64,000 nucleotides of DNA. It comes from Blastococcus tunisiensis (GTDB lineage: Bacteria > Actinomycetota > Actinomycetes > Mycobacteriales > Geodermatophilaceae). Below are positions 53,344 through 62,834 of the stretch, in pieces. Within the stretch, counting starts at the first letter, position 1; each line of letters begins with the position of its first letter. The stretch spans positions 152,551 to 216,550 of the forward strand of contig NZ_FOND01000002.1 in the NCBI RefSeq assembly GCF_900112815.1, in the 5' to 3' direction. The notes under the pieces are model-generated. The model did no database searches. It worked only from the letters and a program-made list of their open reading frames with translations, and was not told the DNA's origin. The position numbers and the translations under genes were made by a program.

Positions 53344-53428
53344 TCCACGATCAGCCTCCCTGATCGTGGAGCGTCCTCCCTCACCGCACACCGTGGGGGA
53401 GGACGCCCGATGATCAGGTCCCCTGATC
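53344..53428. terminator. composite hairpin module (copy 2)
   Basis: Three hairpins in a row: TCCACGATCAG...CTGATCGTGGA (53344-53370), the 36-nt hairpin at 53371-53406 that matches copy 1 at 41552-41587 in 35 of 36 bases, and GATCAGG-TC-CCCTGATC (about 53412-53428). The mutY stop codon at 53414-53416 lies within the last one. Confidence 0.8.
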
Positions 53429-54316
53429 CCCGAGGGGGAGGCGGAAGAGGCCGTCGGGGGTCTGCTCGACCAGGCCGTCGGTGAGCAGCGAGTCCAGGCA
53501 GCGGCTCCGCTGGACGGCGTCGTCCCAGGCGGGCTCGAGGGCCGCGGCGTCCACCGGTTCGTCCGCCGCCCGCAGCACGTCGAGCAGCCGGCCGCGGACC
53601 TGCCGGTCGGTACCGGTGAACCGCTGCACCCGCCGGGCCGGGCCGTCGTGCGCCGGCGCCCCCGCCAGCCGCCACGCGCACCGGTCGCGGACCGGGCACG
53701 CCGCGCAGCGGGGGGAGCGGGCCACGCAGACCAGCGCGCCCAGCTCCATCACCGCCACCGAGAAGCGCACCGCCCGGCCGGGGTCCGGCGGTGTCAGCGA
53801 GGCGACGTCGGGAAGGTCGGCGGCGCGGGCGTTCCCCGCCTCGGCCCGCCCGTGGACGAGCCGCGCGACGACCCGGCGGACGTTGGTGTCCACCACCGGC
53901 TGGGGCTGCCCGTAACCGAAGCAGGCCACCGCGCGGGCGGTGTAGGTCCCGACGCCCGGGAGGGCCTCCAGCGCCGCCACGTCGGGCGGGACGACGCCGC
54001 CGTGCCGGTCGACCAGCGCGATCGCGGCCTCGCGCAGCCGCAGCGCCCGCCTCGGGTAGCCCAGCTTCCCCCAGGCGCGGATGACGTCCGCCGGCGGGAC
54101 GGCGGCCAGCGCGGCCGGCGTGGGCCATCGCGCCATCCAGTCCCGCCACACCGGCTCCACCCGCGCGACCGGCGTCTGCTGCAGCATGACCTCGCTGACC
54201 AGCACCGCCCACGCGTCGACCCCGGGCCGGCGCCAGGGCAGGTCACGGGCGGCGGTGGCGTACCAGTCGACGATCGCCTCCCCGGCCGCCGCGGGGGCCG
54301 ACGGGGTGCTGGTCAC
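53414..54316 (-). CDS. mutY: A/G-specific adenine glycosylase
   Basis: A 300-residue base-excision glycosylase that removes A opposite 8-oxoG. The catalytic Glu is Glu42 in SEVMLQQTPV, the helix-hairpin-helix is LPGVGTYTA at 119-127, the catalytic Asp is Asp143 in VVDTNV, and the 4Fe-4S ligands follow C-x6-C-x2-C-x5-C (CVARSPRCAACPVRDRC). The C-terminal NUDIX-like 8-oxoG reader of E. coli MutY is absent or replaced by a short winged-helix-like end, as in other actinobacteria. Start ATG 54316. Its stop lies in a hairpin repeat. Confidence 0.94.
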   Translation of the reverse strand: MTSTPSAPAAAGEAIVDWYATAARDLPWRRPGVDAWAVLVSEVMLQQTPVARVEPVWRDWMARWPTPAALAAVPPADVIRAWGKLGYPRRALRLREAAIALVDRHGGVVPPDVAALEALPGVGTYTARAVACFGYGQPQPVVDTNVRRVVARLVHGRAEAGNARAADLPDVASLTPPDPGRAVRFSVAVMELGALVCVARSPRCAACPVRDRCAWRLAGAPAHDGPARRVQRFTGTDRQVRGRLLDVLRAADEPVDAAALEPAWDDAVQRSRCLDSLLTDGLVEQTPDGLFRLPLGDQGT

Positions 54317-54393
54317 GGGGGACCAGTCTGCCGTCCCCGGGGAGCGGCGTGCCGACCCGGTGCGGCCTGACGGCGCCGACTACCGTTCGCCGG

Positions 54394-55074
54394 GTGTGGC
54401 ACCCCGTCGGCCGGCTCCCCGCGCGCGTCTACTGGCGGCGGCGGATCGTGGTGCTGGTCGTCCTCCTGGCCCTGCTCGGCGGGCTGGCCTGGCTGGGCGT
54501 CGCGCTCCTGTCCGGCCGCGACGGAACGGGCGCGGCGGCCGCGGACCGGACCGAGCCGGTGCCCGAGCCCGCGCTGGCGCGGGTCGTGCCGTCAGTGACC
54601 GCCGTCGCTACCCCCGACCCGCCTCCGGTCGCGGTGACGCAGGCCGCACCGCCGGAGGCGCCCCCTGAACCGCTGGCCGGGGGGCCCTGCACCGACGACA
54701 TGATCACCCTCGAGGTGCGGGCGCCGGCGGAGGTGCCCGTCGGCAGCAAGCCGACCTTCGAGCTGGCCGTCGCGAACGTCTCGGCGGTGCCCTGCGTGCG
54801 CGCGCTCGACAAGGGGCTGCAGGAGATCGTGATGCTGGACGCGGCGGGCAACCGGGTGTGGGGGAGCAACGACTGCTTCCCGGAGGCCAGCAGCGACGCC
54901 CGCACGCTGGCGCCCGGGGAGGTGGTGAGCATCCCGCTCGTCTGGGGCGGGCTCACCAGCGAGCCGACGTGCACCGTCCCGCGCGGGAACCCGGCGCCGG
55001 GGCCCTACGTCCTGCGGGCGCGGCTGGACACCGAGGTGTCACCGGACGCCCCGATCACCCTCGTTCAGCTGTAG
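54394..55074 (+). CDS. single-pass membrane protein with extracytoplasmic beta domain
   Basis: A 226-residue protein. The N-terminal [17 protein letters not shown] precedes one transmembrane helix (about residues 18-38), then a Pro/Ala-rich linker and an extracytoplasmic domain (about 100-226) with four cysteines (CTDD, CVRA, CFPE, CTVP) suggesting two disulfides. The domain resembles DUF4232/BsuPI-type beta sandwiches. Conserved between mutY and disA in actinobacteria; function unknown. Start GTG 54394. The last 10 bases overlap the convergent disA gene. Confidence 0.8.
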   Translation: MWHPVGRLPARVYWRRRIVVLVVLLALLGGLAWLGVALLSGRDGTGAAAADRTEPVPEPALARVVPSVTAVATPDPPPVAVTQAAPPEAPPEPLAGGPCTDDMITLEVRAPAEVPVGSKPTFELAVANVSAVPCVRALDKGLQEIVMLDAAGNRVWGSNDCFPEASSDARTLAPGEVVSIPLVWGGLTSEPTCTVPRGNPAPGPYVLRARLDTEVSPDAPITLVQL

Positions 55075-56150
55075 CGGTCGAGGATCGAGGTCTCGGCCAG
55101 CCGGGAGAGTCCTTCGCGGATCCCCCGGGCGCGCGCCTCGCCGACGCCCTCGACCGACAGCAGGTCCTCGATGGTGGCGGCCAGGAGCTTCTGGAGGCCG
55201 CCGAAGTGCTCCACCAGCCGGTCGATGATCCCCGAGGGCAGCCGGGGGACCCGGTTGAGCAGGCGGTAGCCCCGCGGGCTGACGGGGGAGTCGAGGGCAT
55301 CCGGCGAGGTGGGCAGGCCGTAGCAGCGGGCGACGGCGGACAGGTCCAGGAGCTCGGTCGCCGTCAGGGCGCGGAGGTCGACGAGGACCTGGTCGATCGT
55401 CCGGGGGCGGCGGCCGCCGCTGGGCAGGTAGTCGCGCACCAGCAGCCCGCGGTCCTCCTCGACCCCGGCGAGCATCTCGTCGAGCTGGAGGGCCAGCAGC
55501 CGGCCGTCGGTGCCGAGCTCGACGACGAAGCCCTCGATCTCGTCGGCGATGCGCCGGACCATCTCCAGCCGCTGGCTCACGCTCATCGCGTCGCGGACGG
55601 TGACGAGGTCCTCGATCTCCAGCGCGGAGAGCGTGCTCGCCACCTCGTCGAGGCGCAGCTTGTACCGCTCCAGGGCCGCCAGGGCCTGGTTGGCGCGGGC
55701 CAGGATCGTCGTCGGGTGCTCGAGGGTGTAGCGGCGGCCGGCGACGTAGACGCTGATGATGTGCATCGACTGGCTCACCGAGATCACCGGGAAGCCCGTC
55801 TGGAGGGCCACCCGCTCGGCGGTCCGGTGCCGGGTGCCGGACTCCTCGGTGGGGATGGTCGGGTCGGGCATCAGGTGCACGCCGGCCCGCACGATGCGGG
55901 TGCCGTCGTAGGAGACGATCACCGCGCCGTCCATCTTGGCCAGTTCGCGCAGCCGGGTGGCCGACAGCGCGACGTCCAGGGCGAAGCCGCCGGTGCACAG
56001 CGACTCCACCACGCGGTCGTAGCCGAGCACGATCAGGGCGCCGGTGCGGCCGGCCAGGATGCGCTCCAGCCCGTCGCGGAGCGCGGTTCCGGGGGCGATG
56101 CGGCCGAGGAGTTCGCGCAACGCGACCTCGGGATCCACCTCGGTGGGCAC
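55065..56150 (-). CDS. disA: DNA integrity scanning diadenylate cyclase
   Basis: A 361-residue octameric enzyme that makes c-di-AMP from ATP and is inhibited by branched DNA. The DAC domain has the DGA motif at 74-76 and RHRT at 107-110; a central helical domain follows, and the C-terminal helix-hairpin-helix ([17 protein letters not shown]) binds DNA. Start GTG 56150. It is 116 bp downstream of radA on the same strand, the usual actinobacterial and bacillar pairing in which RadA modulates DisA. Confidence 0.96.
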   Translation of the reverse strand: MPTEVDPEVALRELLGRIAPGTALRDGLERILAGRTGALIVLGYDRVVESLCTGGFALDVALSATRLRELAKMDGAVIVSYDGTRIVRAGVHLMPDPTIPTEESGTRHRTAERVALQTGFPVISVSQSMHIISVYVAGRRYTLEHPTTILARANQALAALERYKLRLDEVASTLSALEIEDLVTVRDAMSVSQRLEMVRRIADEIEGFVVELGTDGRLLALQLDEMLAGVEEDRGLLVRDYLPSGGRRPRTIDQVLVDLRALTATELLDLSAVARCYGLPTSPDALDSPVSPRGYRLLNRVPRLPSGIIDRLVEHFGGLQKLLAATIEDLLSVEGVGEARARGIREGLSRLAETSILDRYS

Positions 56151-56266
56151 GAACGCTCCTGACGGTCGAGTGGTGCGGGGGCCGAGTCTACGTGTCCGGC
56201 ACCGCGCGGAGTTCCGCTCGGGTCCCCCGCGGGATCGGTGCCGGCGCCTAACGAGACTCTAGAGAG

Positions 56267-57631
56267 CTAGAACAGGCGGTGGAAGGCTGCCCCCAGATCG
56301 GGGACCTCGATCAGCCGCATGCCCGGGGGCGCCGTGCCGGCGTCCACGGGGACCAGCGCGGTCGTGTACCCCTGGCGCGCGGCCTCGGCCAGGCGCCGGC
56401 CGGCACCGCCGACCCGCCGGATCTCCCCGGAGAGCCCGACCTCCCCGAGGGCGACCATCCCCTCGGGCAGCGCGCGGTCCTTCGCGGCCGAGGCGATGGC
56501 CAGCGCCAGCGCGAGGTCGGCCGCCGGCTCGGCGATCCGGACGCCGCCCACGGAGGCGGTGAAGACGTCGGCCTCGGCGAGCTTGACCCCGCCGCGGCGC
56601 TCGACGACCGCGTTGACCATCGCGACCCGCTGGGCGTCGAGCCCGCTGACGGCGCGGCGCGGCGAGCCGCCACCGCCGGTTCCGGCGACGAGCGCCTGCA
56701 CCTCGGCCAGCAGGGGGCGGCTGCCCTCCATGGTGACCGTGACGCAGCTGCCGGGGACCGGTGCCGTGCGGCGGGAGACGAACAGCGCCGACGGGTCGGG
56801 CACCCCGACGACGCCGGCATCGCCGATCTCGAAGCAGCCGATCTCGTCGGCCGGGCCGAACCGGTTCTTGACCGCGCGCACCAGCCGCAGCGTGGAGTGC
56901 CGCTCGCCGTCGAAGGAGACCACCACGTCGACCAGGTGCTCCAGCGTGCGGGGCCCGGCGATCGCGCCGTCCTTGGTGACGTGGCCGACCAGGATCGTCG
57001 TCATGCCGCGGCTCTTGGACACGGCGGTGAGCGCGCTCGCCACCGCCCGGACCTGGGTCGCCCCGCCGTCGGTGCCGTCGCCGGGCGACCGGACGGTCTG
57101 CACGCTGTCGAGGATCAGCAGCGTGGGCTGCACCTGCTCGATGTGCGCCAGCACCGCGGACAGCTCGGTCTCGGCGGCCAGGTAGAGCCGCTCGTGCAGC
57201 GCGCCGATCCGCTCGGCGCGCAGCCGCACCTGCCCGGCCGACTCCTCCCCGGAGACCACCAGCGCGGGCCCGTTGCGCTCCGCGACCCGGTGCGCGACCT
57301 CCAGGAGCAGGGTGGACTTGCCGACGCCCGGCTCACCGGCGACGAGCAGGACGGCGCCGGGGACCAGGCCACCGCCCAGGACCCGGTCGAACTCGGCGAT
57401 GCCGGTGGGCACCGCCTGGGCGCCGGCGAGCTCCACCTGCGCGATCGGACGGGCGGGGGCGGTGACCGGGCCGGCCGACACCGCGCGCAGGGCGGCGGCG
57501 GGGGCGCCGAACTCCTGGATCGTCCCCCAGGCCTGGCACTCGGGACAGCGACCCACCCACTTGGCCGAGGCGTAGCCGCACTCGGTGCAGCGGTGGGCGG
57601 GGCGGGCGGACTTCACTCCTGCGGGCGGCAC
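56267..57631 (-). CDS. radA: DNA repair protein RadA
   Basis: A 454-residue RecA-like helicase that processes recombination intermediates. The zinc finger uses Cys15, Cys18, Cys29 and Cys32; Walker A GEPGVGKST is at 99-107, the RadA signature VKNRFGPADEIG is mid-protein, and a Lon-protease-like domain without catalytic residues forms the C-terminal third (DADVFTASVGGVRI region onward). Start GTG 57631. It lies 55 bp downstream of the LpqE-like lipoprotein gene. Confidence 0.96.
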   Translation of the reverse strand: MPPAGVKSARPAHRCTECGYASAKWVGRCPECQAWGTIQEFGAPAAALRAVSAGPVTAPARPIAQVELAGAQAVPTGIAEFDRVLGGGLVPGAVLLVAGEPGVGKSTLLLEVAHRVAERNGPALVVSGEESAGQVRLRAERIGALHERLYLAAETELSAVLAHIEQVQPTLLILDSVQTVRSPGDGTDGGATQVRAVASALTAVSKSRGMTTILVGHVTKDGAIAGPRTLEHLVDVVVSFDGERHSTLRLVRAVKNRFGPADEIGCFEIGDAGVVGVPDPSALFVSRRTAPVPGSCVTVTMEGSRPLLAEVQALVAGTGGGGSPRRAVSGLDAQRVAMVNAVVERRGGVKLAEADVFTASVGGVRIAEPAADLALALAIASAAKDRALPEGMVALGEVGLSGEIRRVGGAGRRLAEAARQGYTTALVPVDAGTAPPGMRLIEVPDLGAAFHRLF

Positions 57632-57686
57632 GCCACGACGCTAACCGCGGGGTGTGACGGTTCCCGGGAGGGCGACGTGGAGAGGA

Positions 57687-58274
57687 CTACTCGCCGGCGG
57701 ACTCGCGCTCGCGCGCGGCCTCCTCGGCGCCTTCCTCCCCGCCCTCTTCCTCGTGGTGGAAGTCGAAGGTCTCGCCACGGTCCTGGACGTCGTCCGGCGT
57801 CGACACCGTCACCGGCAGCGTCACCTCGCCGGCGTTCTCGAAGGTCAGGGTGAGCTCGAGGAACTGCCCGGTGATGAGCGGGTCGTCGAGGTCGGTGAGC
57901 CTGATCGAGGCGTCGTCCTCGCCGACGAACACCGTCTGGCCCGCCGCGATCTCGATCTCGTCGGAGCTCCCGGGGCCCTCGATCTCGACGTCCCCGAAGC
58001 CCTCGCCGTCGACCGCGACCAGGGTGTCGTCGTCCTGGCCGCCGTTGACCAGCGCGAGGGTGAGCTCGGCGTCGTCCCCGGCGTCGTAGCTGCCGCCGCG
58101 CGGGGTCTCCAGCTCGGCCGCGCGCAGGGTGATGTCGCCGATCTGCGCCATCGCGCCCACCTTGTCGCGCTCCTGCGTGGCGGTCTGGGTCACCTGCCCC
58201 GCGCTGCACGCCGAGAGCGCGACGGGGGACAGAAGCAGCACGCCCGCAGTGGCGGCGCGCAGCGCGCGGTTCAC
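57687..58274 (-). CDS. LpqE-like lipoprotein
   Basis: A 195-residue secreted lipoprotein with lipobox LSAC (Cys23), a beta-rich domain (about residues 40-165) of PCuAC/DUF461-like character, and an acidic tail containing FHHEEEGGEEG that could bind metal. In M. tuberculosis the lipoprotein LpqE (Rv3584) sits at the same place beside radA and carD, which supports orthology. A copper-chaperone role is possible by fold but the HxnMx21HxM copper motif is not evident. Start GTG/ATG at 58274. Confidence 0.78.
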   Translation of the reverse strand: MNRALRAATAGVLLLSPVALSACSAGQVTQTATQERDKVGAMAQIGDITLRAAELETPRGGSYDAGDDAELTLALVNGGQDDDTLVAVDGEGFGDVEIEGPGSSDEIEIAAGQTVFVGEDDASIRLTDLDDPLITGQFLELTLTFENAGEVTLPVTVSTPDDVQDRGETFDFHHEEEGGEEGAEEAARERESAGE

Positions 58275-58476
58275 AGCCGTCGACCTCCAGCAAAGACCGG
58301 TCCGGGCACCGGGGGATCGGTGACGCGGGTCGACCGGAGCCTAACGGGCGCCCCTGGTGCTCCGCCCGGAGGGAAGGTGCGTGCCCCGCGAGTCGCCCGT
58401 CCGGGGGAGCGACGTCCAGCCGGGCGGTCGGGCTACCGATGAGGAGAGGGAGCACTGCCGGGCGGAGAGGGGATCG

Positions 58477-59067
58477 ATGGCGACCGGTCTGCCCTTCGAC
58501 GACGTCCTGGCCGCGGCGCAGGCCGGCGCCCCCTGGGCGTTCGAGGCCCTCTACCGGGACCTGTCGCCGGCGGTGACCGGTTACCTGCGGCTGCACGGGG
58601 CCGTCGAACCGGACGACCTCGCCAGCGAGACCTTCCTGGGGGTGTTCACCGGGCTGGGGGGCTTCCGCGGCGACGAGGACGCTCTCCGGGCGTGGGTCTT
58701 CACCATCGCCCACCGGCGGCTGGTGGACGACTGGCGCCGGCGCAGCCGGCGCCCCCGGACCGCGGACGACGACGCCGCGCTCGACCGGCACGTCGGGGGC
58801 GACGTCGAGGACGACGCGTTCCTGCAGCTGGGGGCGCAGGGCGTCCACCGGCTGTGCGCCCTGCTGCCGGACGACCAGCGCACCGTCGTGCTCCTGCGCG
58901 TGCTCGGCGACCTGACCGTGGAGCAGGTCGGCCAGGTCATCGGCCGCTCGGTGGCGTCGGTGAAGGCGCTGCAGCGCCGCGGCCTGCGCGCCCTCCGGGA
59001 GGAACTCGCGACTTCCTCCGAACGGGTGGGGGTGGCCGCGCACCCTTCTGCGGCCGCCCGGCGATGA
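58477..59067 (+). CDS. ECF-subfamily RNA polymerase sigma factor
   Basis: A 196-residue sigma-70 family factor with only regions 2 and 4. Region 2 includes FEALYRDLSPAVTGYLRLHG and DDLASETFLGVFTGL with RAWVFTIAHRRLVDDWRR; region 4 contains LPDDQRTVVLLRVLGDLTVE and the recognition helix around SVASVKALQRRGLRALRE. Start ATG 58477 with GGAGAGGGG upstream. The next gene begins 10 bases after and encodes a membrane protein, a typical sigma/anti-sigma arrangement. Confidence 0.9.
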   Translation: MATGLPFDDVLAAAQAGAPWAFEALYRDLSPAVTGYLRLHGAVEPDDLASETFLGVFTGLGGFRGDEDALRAWVFTIAHRRLVDDWRRRSRRPRTADDDAALDRHVGGDVEDDAFLQLGAQGVHRLCALLPDDQRTVVLLRVLGDLTVEQVGQVIGRSVASVKALQRRGLRALREELATSSERVGVAAHPSAAARR

Positions 59068-59077
59068 CGGAGGTGAG

Positions 59078-60070
59078 ATGACCACTGCAGCCGACGACCG
59101 CGACGTCGAGGAGGCCTTCGAGGCCTACCTCGTCGGCCGGCCCGTGCCCGAGGAGGGCGCCGAACTGGCGGCCTTCGCGGGCGCGGTCAGGGCGACGGCG
59201 ACCCGGCCGGGACGCCCGAACGCGGCACTGGCCGAGTTGCTGGCCACCGGTCTTCTCACCGACCAGCCGAGCCCGTCCACCCGGACGGCCCGATCGACCG
59301 GGAGCCCGACGTCGCTCGGCGCCCCCCGGATCCGGAGACGCACCGCCATGATCCTTCCCGTTCTCTTCGCCAAGTTCCTCTCGGCCGGCGCCGTCGCCCA
59401 GGCGGCCACCGGCGCCGGGGTCGCCCTCGTCGTGGTGACCGGCGCCGGGGCCGTCGGCGTCCTCCCGGACCCCGTGCAGGACACCGTCGCGGCCGCCGTG
59501 GAGACGGTGACGCCCTTCGAGCTCCCCGGGAGCGAGGAGGCCGACCCGGTCGAGGAGCCCGCGGTCGAGGAGCCGCTCGCCGAGGACCCGGCCGTGGTGG
59601 AGTCCGACGACGAGACGCCCGCCGTGGACGCCGCCTCCGAGGCCCAGGTGTGGGCGGACGAGGGACCGGACGCCTATCCCTCCTTCGGCGCGTGGGTCAG
59701 CGCCGGCACGAAGCACGACGTCGCGGAGGCGCTGGGCGTCCGCTTCGGTGAGCTCGTCAGCGCCCGCGCCCGCGCCAAGGGCATGGACCTCGAGGACCTG
59801 GCGGCCGAGGGGGTGGACGTCGACGCCCTCGGCCTCGACGGTGCCGATCTGGCCGACCCGGGAACGGCCCCGGCTCCCGAGGCCGTCCCCGAGAGCCCGG
59901 CCGCCGGGCCGACGGCGGCGACCCAGCGGGGCGGGGGCCGGGGCAACGGCGGTGCGGCCGGGGCCGGCACCACCGACGGCGGCCGCAACGCCAATGGTGG
60001 CGGTGGCGGCAACAGCAACGGCGGCGGCGGGAACGCCGGGGGCAACGGCGGGGGCAACGGCCGCGGCTGA
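59078..60070 (+). CDS. membrane protein, possible anti-sigma partner, Gly/Asn-rich tail
   Basis: A 330-residue protein beginning 10 bases after the sigma-factor gene with GGAGG upstream. Residues 1-85 are cytoplasmic and acidic; a hydrophobic stretch (about 90-130, including FLSAGAVAQAATGAGVALVVV) crosses the membrane; an acidic Glu/Pro region (about 145-190), a helical segment, and a low-complexity tail of Gly and Asn repeats (about 285-330) follow. No zinc-binding HxxxCxxC anti-sigma motif is present. Assignment as anti-sigma is from context only. Confidence 0.7.
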   Translation: MTTAADDRDVEEAFEAYLVGRPVPEEGAELAAFAGAVRATATRPGRPNAALAELLATGLLTDQPSPSTRTARSTGSPTSLGAPRIRRRTAMILPVLFAKFLSAGAVAQAATGAGVALVVVTGAGAVGVLPDPVQDTVAAAVETVTPFELPGSEEADPVEEPAVEEPLAEDPAVVESDDETPAVDAASEAQVWADEGPDAYPSFGAWVSAGTKHDVAEALGVRFGELVSARARAKGMDLEDLAAEGVDVDALGLDGADLADPGTAPAPEAVPESPAAGPTAATQRGGGRGNGGAAGAGTTDGGRNANGGGGGNSNGGGGNAGGNGGGNGRG

Positions 60071-60076
60071 CCGGCC

Positions 60077-60107
60077 GAGGGTGGCCGGCGACCGGCCGGC
60101 CACCCTC
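60077..60107. terminator. bidirectional hairpin between the sigma-factor operon and the UbiA gene
   Basis: A perfect 12-bp stem GAGGGTGGCCGG/CCGGCCACCCTC with loop CGACCGG. Its right arm includes the first stop-codon base of the convergent UbiA-type gene. Confidence 0.8.
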
Positions 60108-60963
60108 AGACCAGCGAGGCGCCGCCCGCGACGAGCAGCGCCACGTCGAGCACCGTCAGGAGCATGACCGCGGGGAAGGCCAGCCGGCGGAACCGTGCGG
60201 TGCCCGCCAGCGCCGCCACGACCACCGCGGGCACCGCCAGGACGACCACGATCCAGCCGGTGGTCGTCGTCGGCCCCTCGGGGCCGAGGACGAGGACCAG
60301 CGACGCCGCCCCCAGGAGCAGCGCGCCCGTGACCGCCGAGGCCTGCGCGCCGAGCCGGTGGGGGAGCCCGCGCACGCCGGTGGCGAGGTCGTCCTCGAGG
60401 TCCGGCGCGACGTTGGCGAGGTGCGCCGCGGCCCCGAGCGCGCCACCGGCCGCGACCAGCCACCAGGGTGCGGCCGGCGCGCCCGGGGCGGCGGCGACCA
60501 CCCCGGCGGGGAGTGCGCCGAAGCCGGTCACGTAGGGGACGGCGGAGGCAGCCGTCCGCTTCAGGCCGGCGTTGTAAGCCCAGCCGCTGGCCACCAGCAC
60601 GAGCAGCAGCACTCCCGGCACGAGGCCGAGGAGCAGGGACAGGACGACGGCGAGGGTGGCCGCACCGAGCGCCGCCGAGCGCAGCAGCGAGGGCGCCACC
60701 GCTCCCTGGACGACGGGTTTGTCGGCCCGTGCCACGGCGCGGTCGCGGTCGGCGTCCAGCCAGTCGTTGCTCCACCCGATGGAAGCCTGACCAGCGAGAA
60801 CGGCGGCGGAGAGCAGGACCACCCGGCCGGCGGGCACCCCCGCGGCCACGGCCAGCAGGGTGGCCACGGTGGTGACGGCGACGGTCGGCCCGGCGTGGGT
60901 GGCGGCGGCCAGCGCACCCACCCGCGCGGCCACCGCGCGGCGCCGCGGAGGCACATCGACCAC
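60106..60963 (-). CDS. UbiA-family prenyltransferase
   Basis: A 285-residue polytopic membrane enzyme of the UbiA superfamily. The first Asp motif NDWLDADRD is at 66-74 and the second is NVAPDLEDD near residue 184-192; about eight or nine hydrophobic helices surround them. Such enzymes transfer prenyl chains to aromatic or lipid acceptors. The acceptor is not evident; no menaquinone genes are adjacent. The SIGWSND context resembles actinobacterial SCO6/ '4-hydroxybenzoate polyprenyltransferase-like' proteins. Start GTG 60963, divergent from carD. Confidence 0.85.
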   Translation of the reverse strand: MVDVPPRRRAVAARVGALAAATHAGPTVAVTTVATLLAVAAGVPAGRVVLLSAAVLAGQASIGWSNDWLDADRDRAVARADKPVVQGAVAPSLLRSAALGAATLAVVLSLLLGLVPGVLLLVLVASGWAYNAGLKRTAASAVPYVTGFGALPAGVVAAAPGAPAAPWWLVAAGGALGAAAHLANVAPDLEDDLATGVRGLPHRLGAQASAVTGALLLGAASLVLVLGPEGPTTTTGWIVVVLAVPAVVVAALAGTARFRRLAFPAVMLLTVLDVALLVAGGASLV

Positions 60964-61084
60964 GCTCTGTCAACCCCTCTCGACCACGTCACCGGCGCGC
61001 TGACCTGCAGATTTACTGCTCGATCCCGATCCGTTGGTCAGTCTGCCGTGGTAACCTGGGGACAGCGAAAGGGGTCACATCCAC

Positions 61085-61567
61085 ATGGGCTTCACTGTCG
61101 GCGAGACCGTCGTCTATCCGCATCACGGTGCCGCACTGATCGAGGCGATCGAGCAGCGGACCATCAAGGGCGTCGAGAAGGCCTACCTCGTGCTGAAGGT
61201 CGCCCAGGGCGACCTCACCGTGCGCGTTCCGGCCGACAACGCAGAGATCGTCGGCGTGCGCGACGTCGTCGGCCAGGAGGGCCTGGACAAGGTCTTCGAG
61301 GTCCTGCGCGCACCGCACACCGAGGAGCCGACCAACTGGTCGCGCCGCTACAAGGCCAACCTCGAGAAGCTGGCCTCGGGTGACGTGAACAAGGTCGCCG
61401 AGGTCGTGCGCGACCTCTGGCGCCGCGACAAGGACCGCGGGCTCTCCGCCGGCGAGAAGCGGATGCTCTCCAAGGCGCGTCAGATCCTGGTCAGCGAGCT
61501 CGCGCTCGCCGAGGGCACCAACGAGGACAAGGCCGAGGTCCTCCTCGACGAGGTCCTCGCCAGCTGA
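61085..61567 (+). CDS. carD: CarD-family transcriptional regulator
   Basis: A 160-residue RNA-polymerase-binding regulator that stabilises open complexes at rRNA and other promoters. Residues 1-60 form the Tudor-like RID ([18 protein letters not shown]); the helical C-terminal domain contains the conserved Trp in [13 protein letters not shown] that contacts the upstream edge of the bubble. Start ATG 61085 with AAGGGG at 61069-61074. A possible -10 TAACCT is at 61052-61057. First gene of a carD-ispD-ispF run. Confidence 0.97.
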   Translation: MGFTVGETVVYPHHGAALIEAIEQRTIKGVEKAYLVLKVAQGDLTVRVPADNAEIVGVRDVVGQEGLDKVFEVLRAPHTEEPTNWSRRYKANLEKLASGDVNKVAEVVRDLWRRDKDRGLSAGEKRMLSKARQILVSELALAEGTNEDKAEVLLDEVLAS

Positions 61568-61611
61568 GCCCGGCGCGAGCCGAGCTCTCCCGCACCATCC
61601 TGACCACTCCC

Positions 61612-62274
61612 GTGCACGCTGTCGGCATCGTCGCAGCGGCCGGGAGTGGTCTGCGTCTGGGCTCGGACCTGCCGAAGGCGCTCGTGCCGCTGGCCGGCCG
61701 GCCACTCGTCGCCTGGTCGGTCGACGCACTGCGGGCCGGCGGGGTGGCCGAGATCGTGGTCACCGTGCCACCGGGGCGGCGGGATGCTTTCGCCGCCGTC
61801 CTGCCCCCCGACGTCCGGCTGGTCGACGGCGGCGCTTCCCGGACCGCGTCGGTCCGGGCCGGCCTGGCCGCGGCGAGCGCCGACGCCGACGTCGTCCTGG
61901 TGCACGACGCCGCCCGCCCCCTGACCCCGCCCGACGTCGTCGCCCGGGTGCTCGCCGCCCTGGCGGATGGGCAGCCCGCCGTCGTCCCGACGCTGCCGGT
62001 CGTCGACACCACGGTGGTGGTGGACGATGCGGGCGTGATCACCGACGCCCCCGCGCGGGCACACCTGCGTCGCGTCCAGACGCCCCAGGGGTTCGACCGC
62101 GCCATCCTGGCCGCCGCCTACGCCGCGCTGGGTCCCGACGCGGACCTCACCGACGACGCAGCCGTCGTCCGGGCCGCGGGCATCCCGGTCACCACGGTCC
62201 CCGGCGACGAGCGGGCCGCCAAGGTCACCGTCGCCCACGACCTCGAGACGGCGGAAGCGCGGGTGCGCCGGTGA
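61612..62274 (+). CDS. ispD: 2-C-methyl-D-erythritol 4-phosphate cytidylyltransferase
   Basis: A 220-residue MEP-pathway enzyme joining CTP and MEP. The CTP-binding loop [17 protein letters not shown] is at the N-terminus, VHDAARPL holds the active-site Asp-Ala-Ala-Arg, and TPQGFD near residue 162 is typical. Start GTG 61612, 44 bases after carD. The stop overlaps ispF by GTGA. The ispD-ispF pair is expected because both enzymes work two steps apart in isoprenoid synthesis. Confidence 0.95.
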   Translation: MHAVGIVAAAGSGLRLGSDLPKALVPLAGRPLVAWSVDALRAGGVAEIVVTVPPGRRDAFAAVLPPDVRLVDGGASRTASVRAGLAAASADADVVLVHDAARPLTPPDVVARVLAALADGQPAVVPTLPVVDTTVVVDDAGVITDAPARAHLRRVQTPQGFDRAILAAAYAALGPDADLTDDAAVVRAAGIPVTTVPGDERAAKVTVAHDLETAEARVRR

Positions 62275-62792
62275 CCCCGCTGCCGCGCGTCGGCATCGGC
62301 ACCGACGTCCACCCCGTCGTGGCCGGGCGGCCCTGCCGGCTGGCCGGGCTGGAGTGGCCGGACGTGTACGGCTGCGCCGGGCACTCCGACGGCGACGTGG
62401 TCGCCCATGCCCTCACCGACGCCGTCCTGTCCGCCGCCGGCCTCGGCGACATCGGCGGCCTGCTGGGCACCGACGACCCCCGCTGGGCGGGGGCCGCGGG
62501 CGTCGCCGTCCTGGAGTACGTGCGCGACGTGGTCACGGCGCTGGGCTGGGAGATCGGCAACGCGTCGGTCCAGCTGGTCGCGAACACCCCGAAGCTGGGG
62601 CCCCGGCGGCAGGAGGCCGAGGCCGTGCTGTCGGCCGCGCTCGGGGCGCCGGTCAGCCTCGCGGCGACCACCACCGACGGACTCGGCCTGACCGGGCGGG
62701 GTGAGGGCCGCGCCGCCGTCGCGACCGCGCTGGTGGTCCGGACGGGGGAGGGGACCGCTCCGGAGGCGGAAGCGCCCGTCGGGACTCCGTAG
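62271..62792 (+). CDS. ispF: 2-C-methyl-D-erythritol 2,4-cyclodiphosphate synthase
   Basis: A 173-residue trimeric enzyme forming the cyclic diphosphate of the MEP pathway. Zinc ligands are Asp12 and His14 (GTDVHPV) and His46 (VVAHALTDA); the substrate loop GHSDGD and C-terminal [14 protein letters not shown] are complete. Start GTG 62271 overlaps ispD. The TAG stop lies within a -10-like TAGACT upstream of cysS. Confidence 0.96.
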   Translation: MTPLPRVGIGTDVHPVVAGRPCRLAGLEWPDVYGCAGHSDGDVVAHALTDAVLSAAGLGDIGGLLGTDDPRWAGAAGVAVLEYVRDVVTALGWEIGNASVQLVANTPKLGPRRQEAEAVLSAALGAPVSLAATTTDGLGLTGRGEGRAAVATALVVRTGEGTAPEAEAPVGTP

Positions 62793-62821
62793 ACTCCCGG
62801 CAGTAATGATGCCTCGCTCCG

Positions 62822-62827
62822 TAAACT
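62822..62827 (+). promoter_or_regulatory. candidate -10 for leaderless cysS transcript
   Basis: TAAACT lies 7 bases before the cysS GTG, the spacing expected when transcription starts at the first base of the start codon. A similar CTCCGTAGACTCC precedes it 32 bases upstream. No -35 match was found. Confidence 0.35.
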
Positions 62828-62834
62828 CCGCTCA

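Noticed and set aside
53414-54316. Truncated mutY
   Set aside because: Catalytic and iron-sulfur residues are complete and the 300-residue length is normal for actinobacteria.
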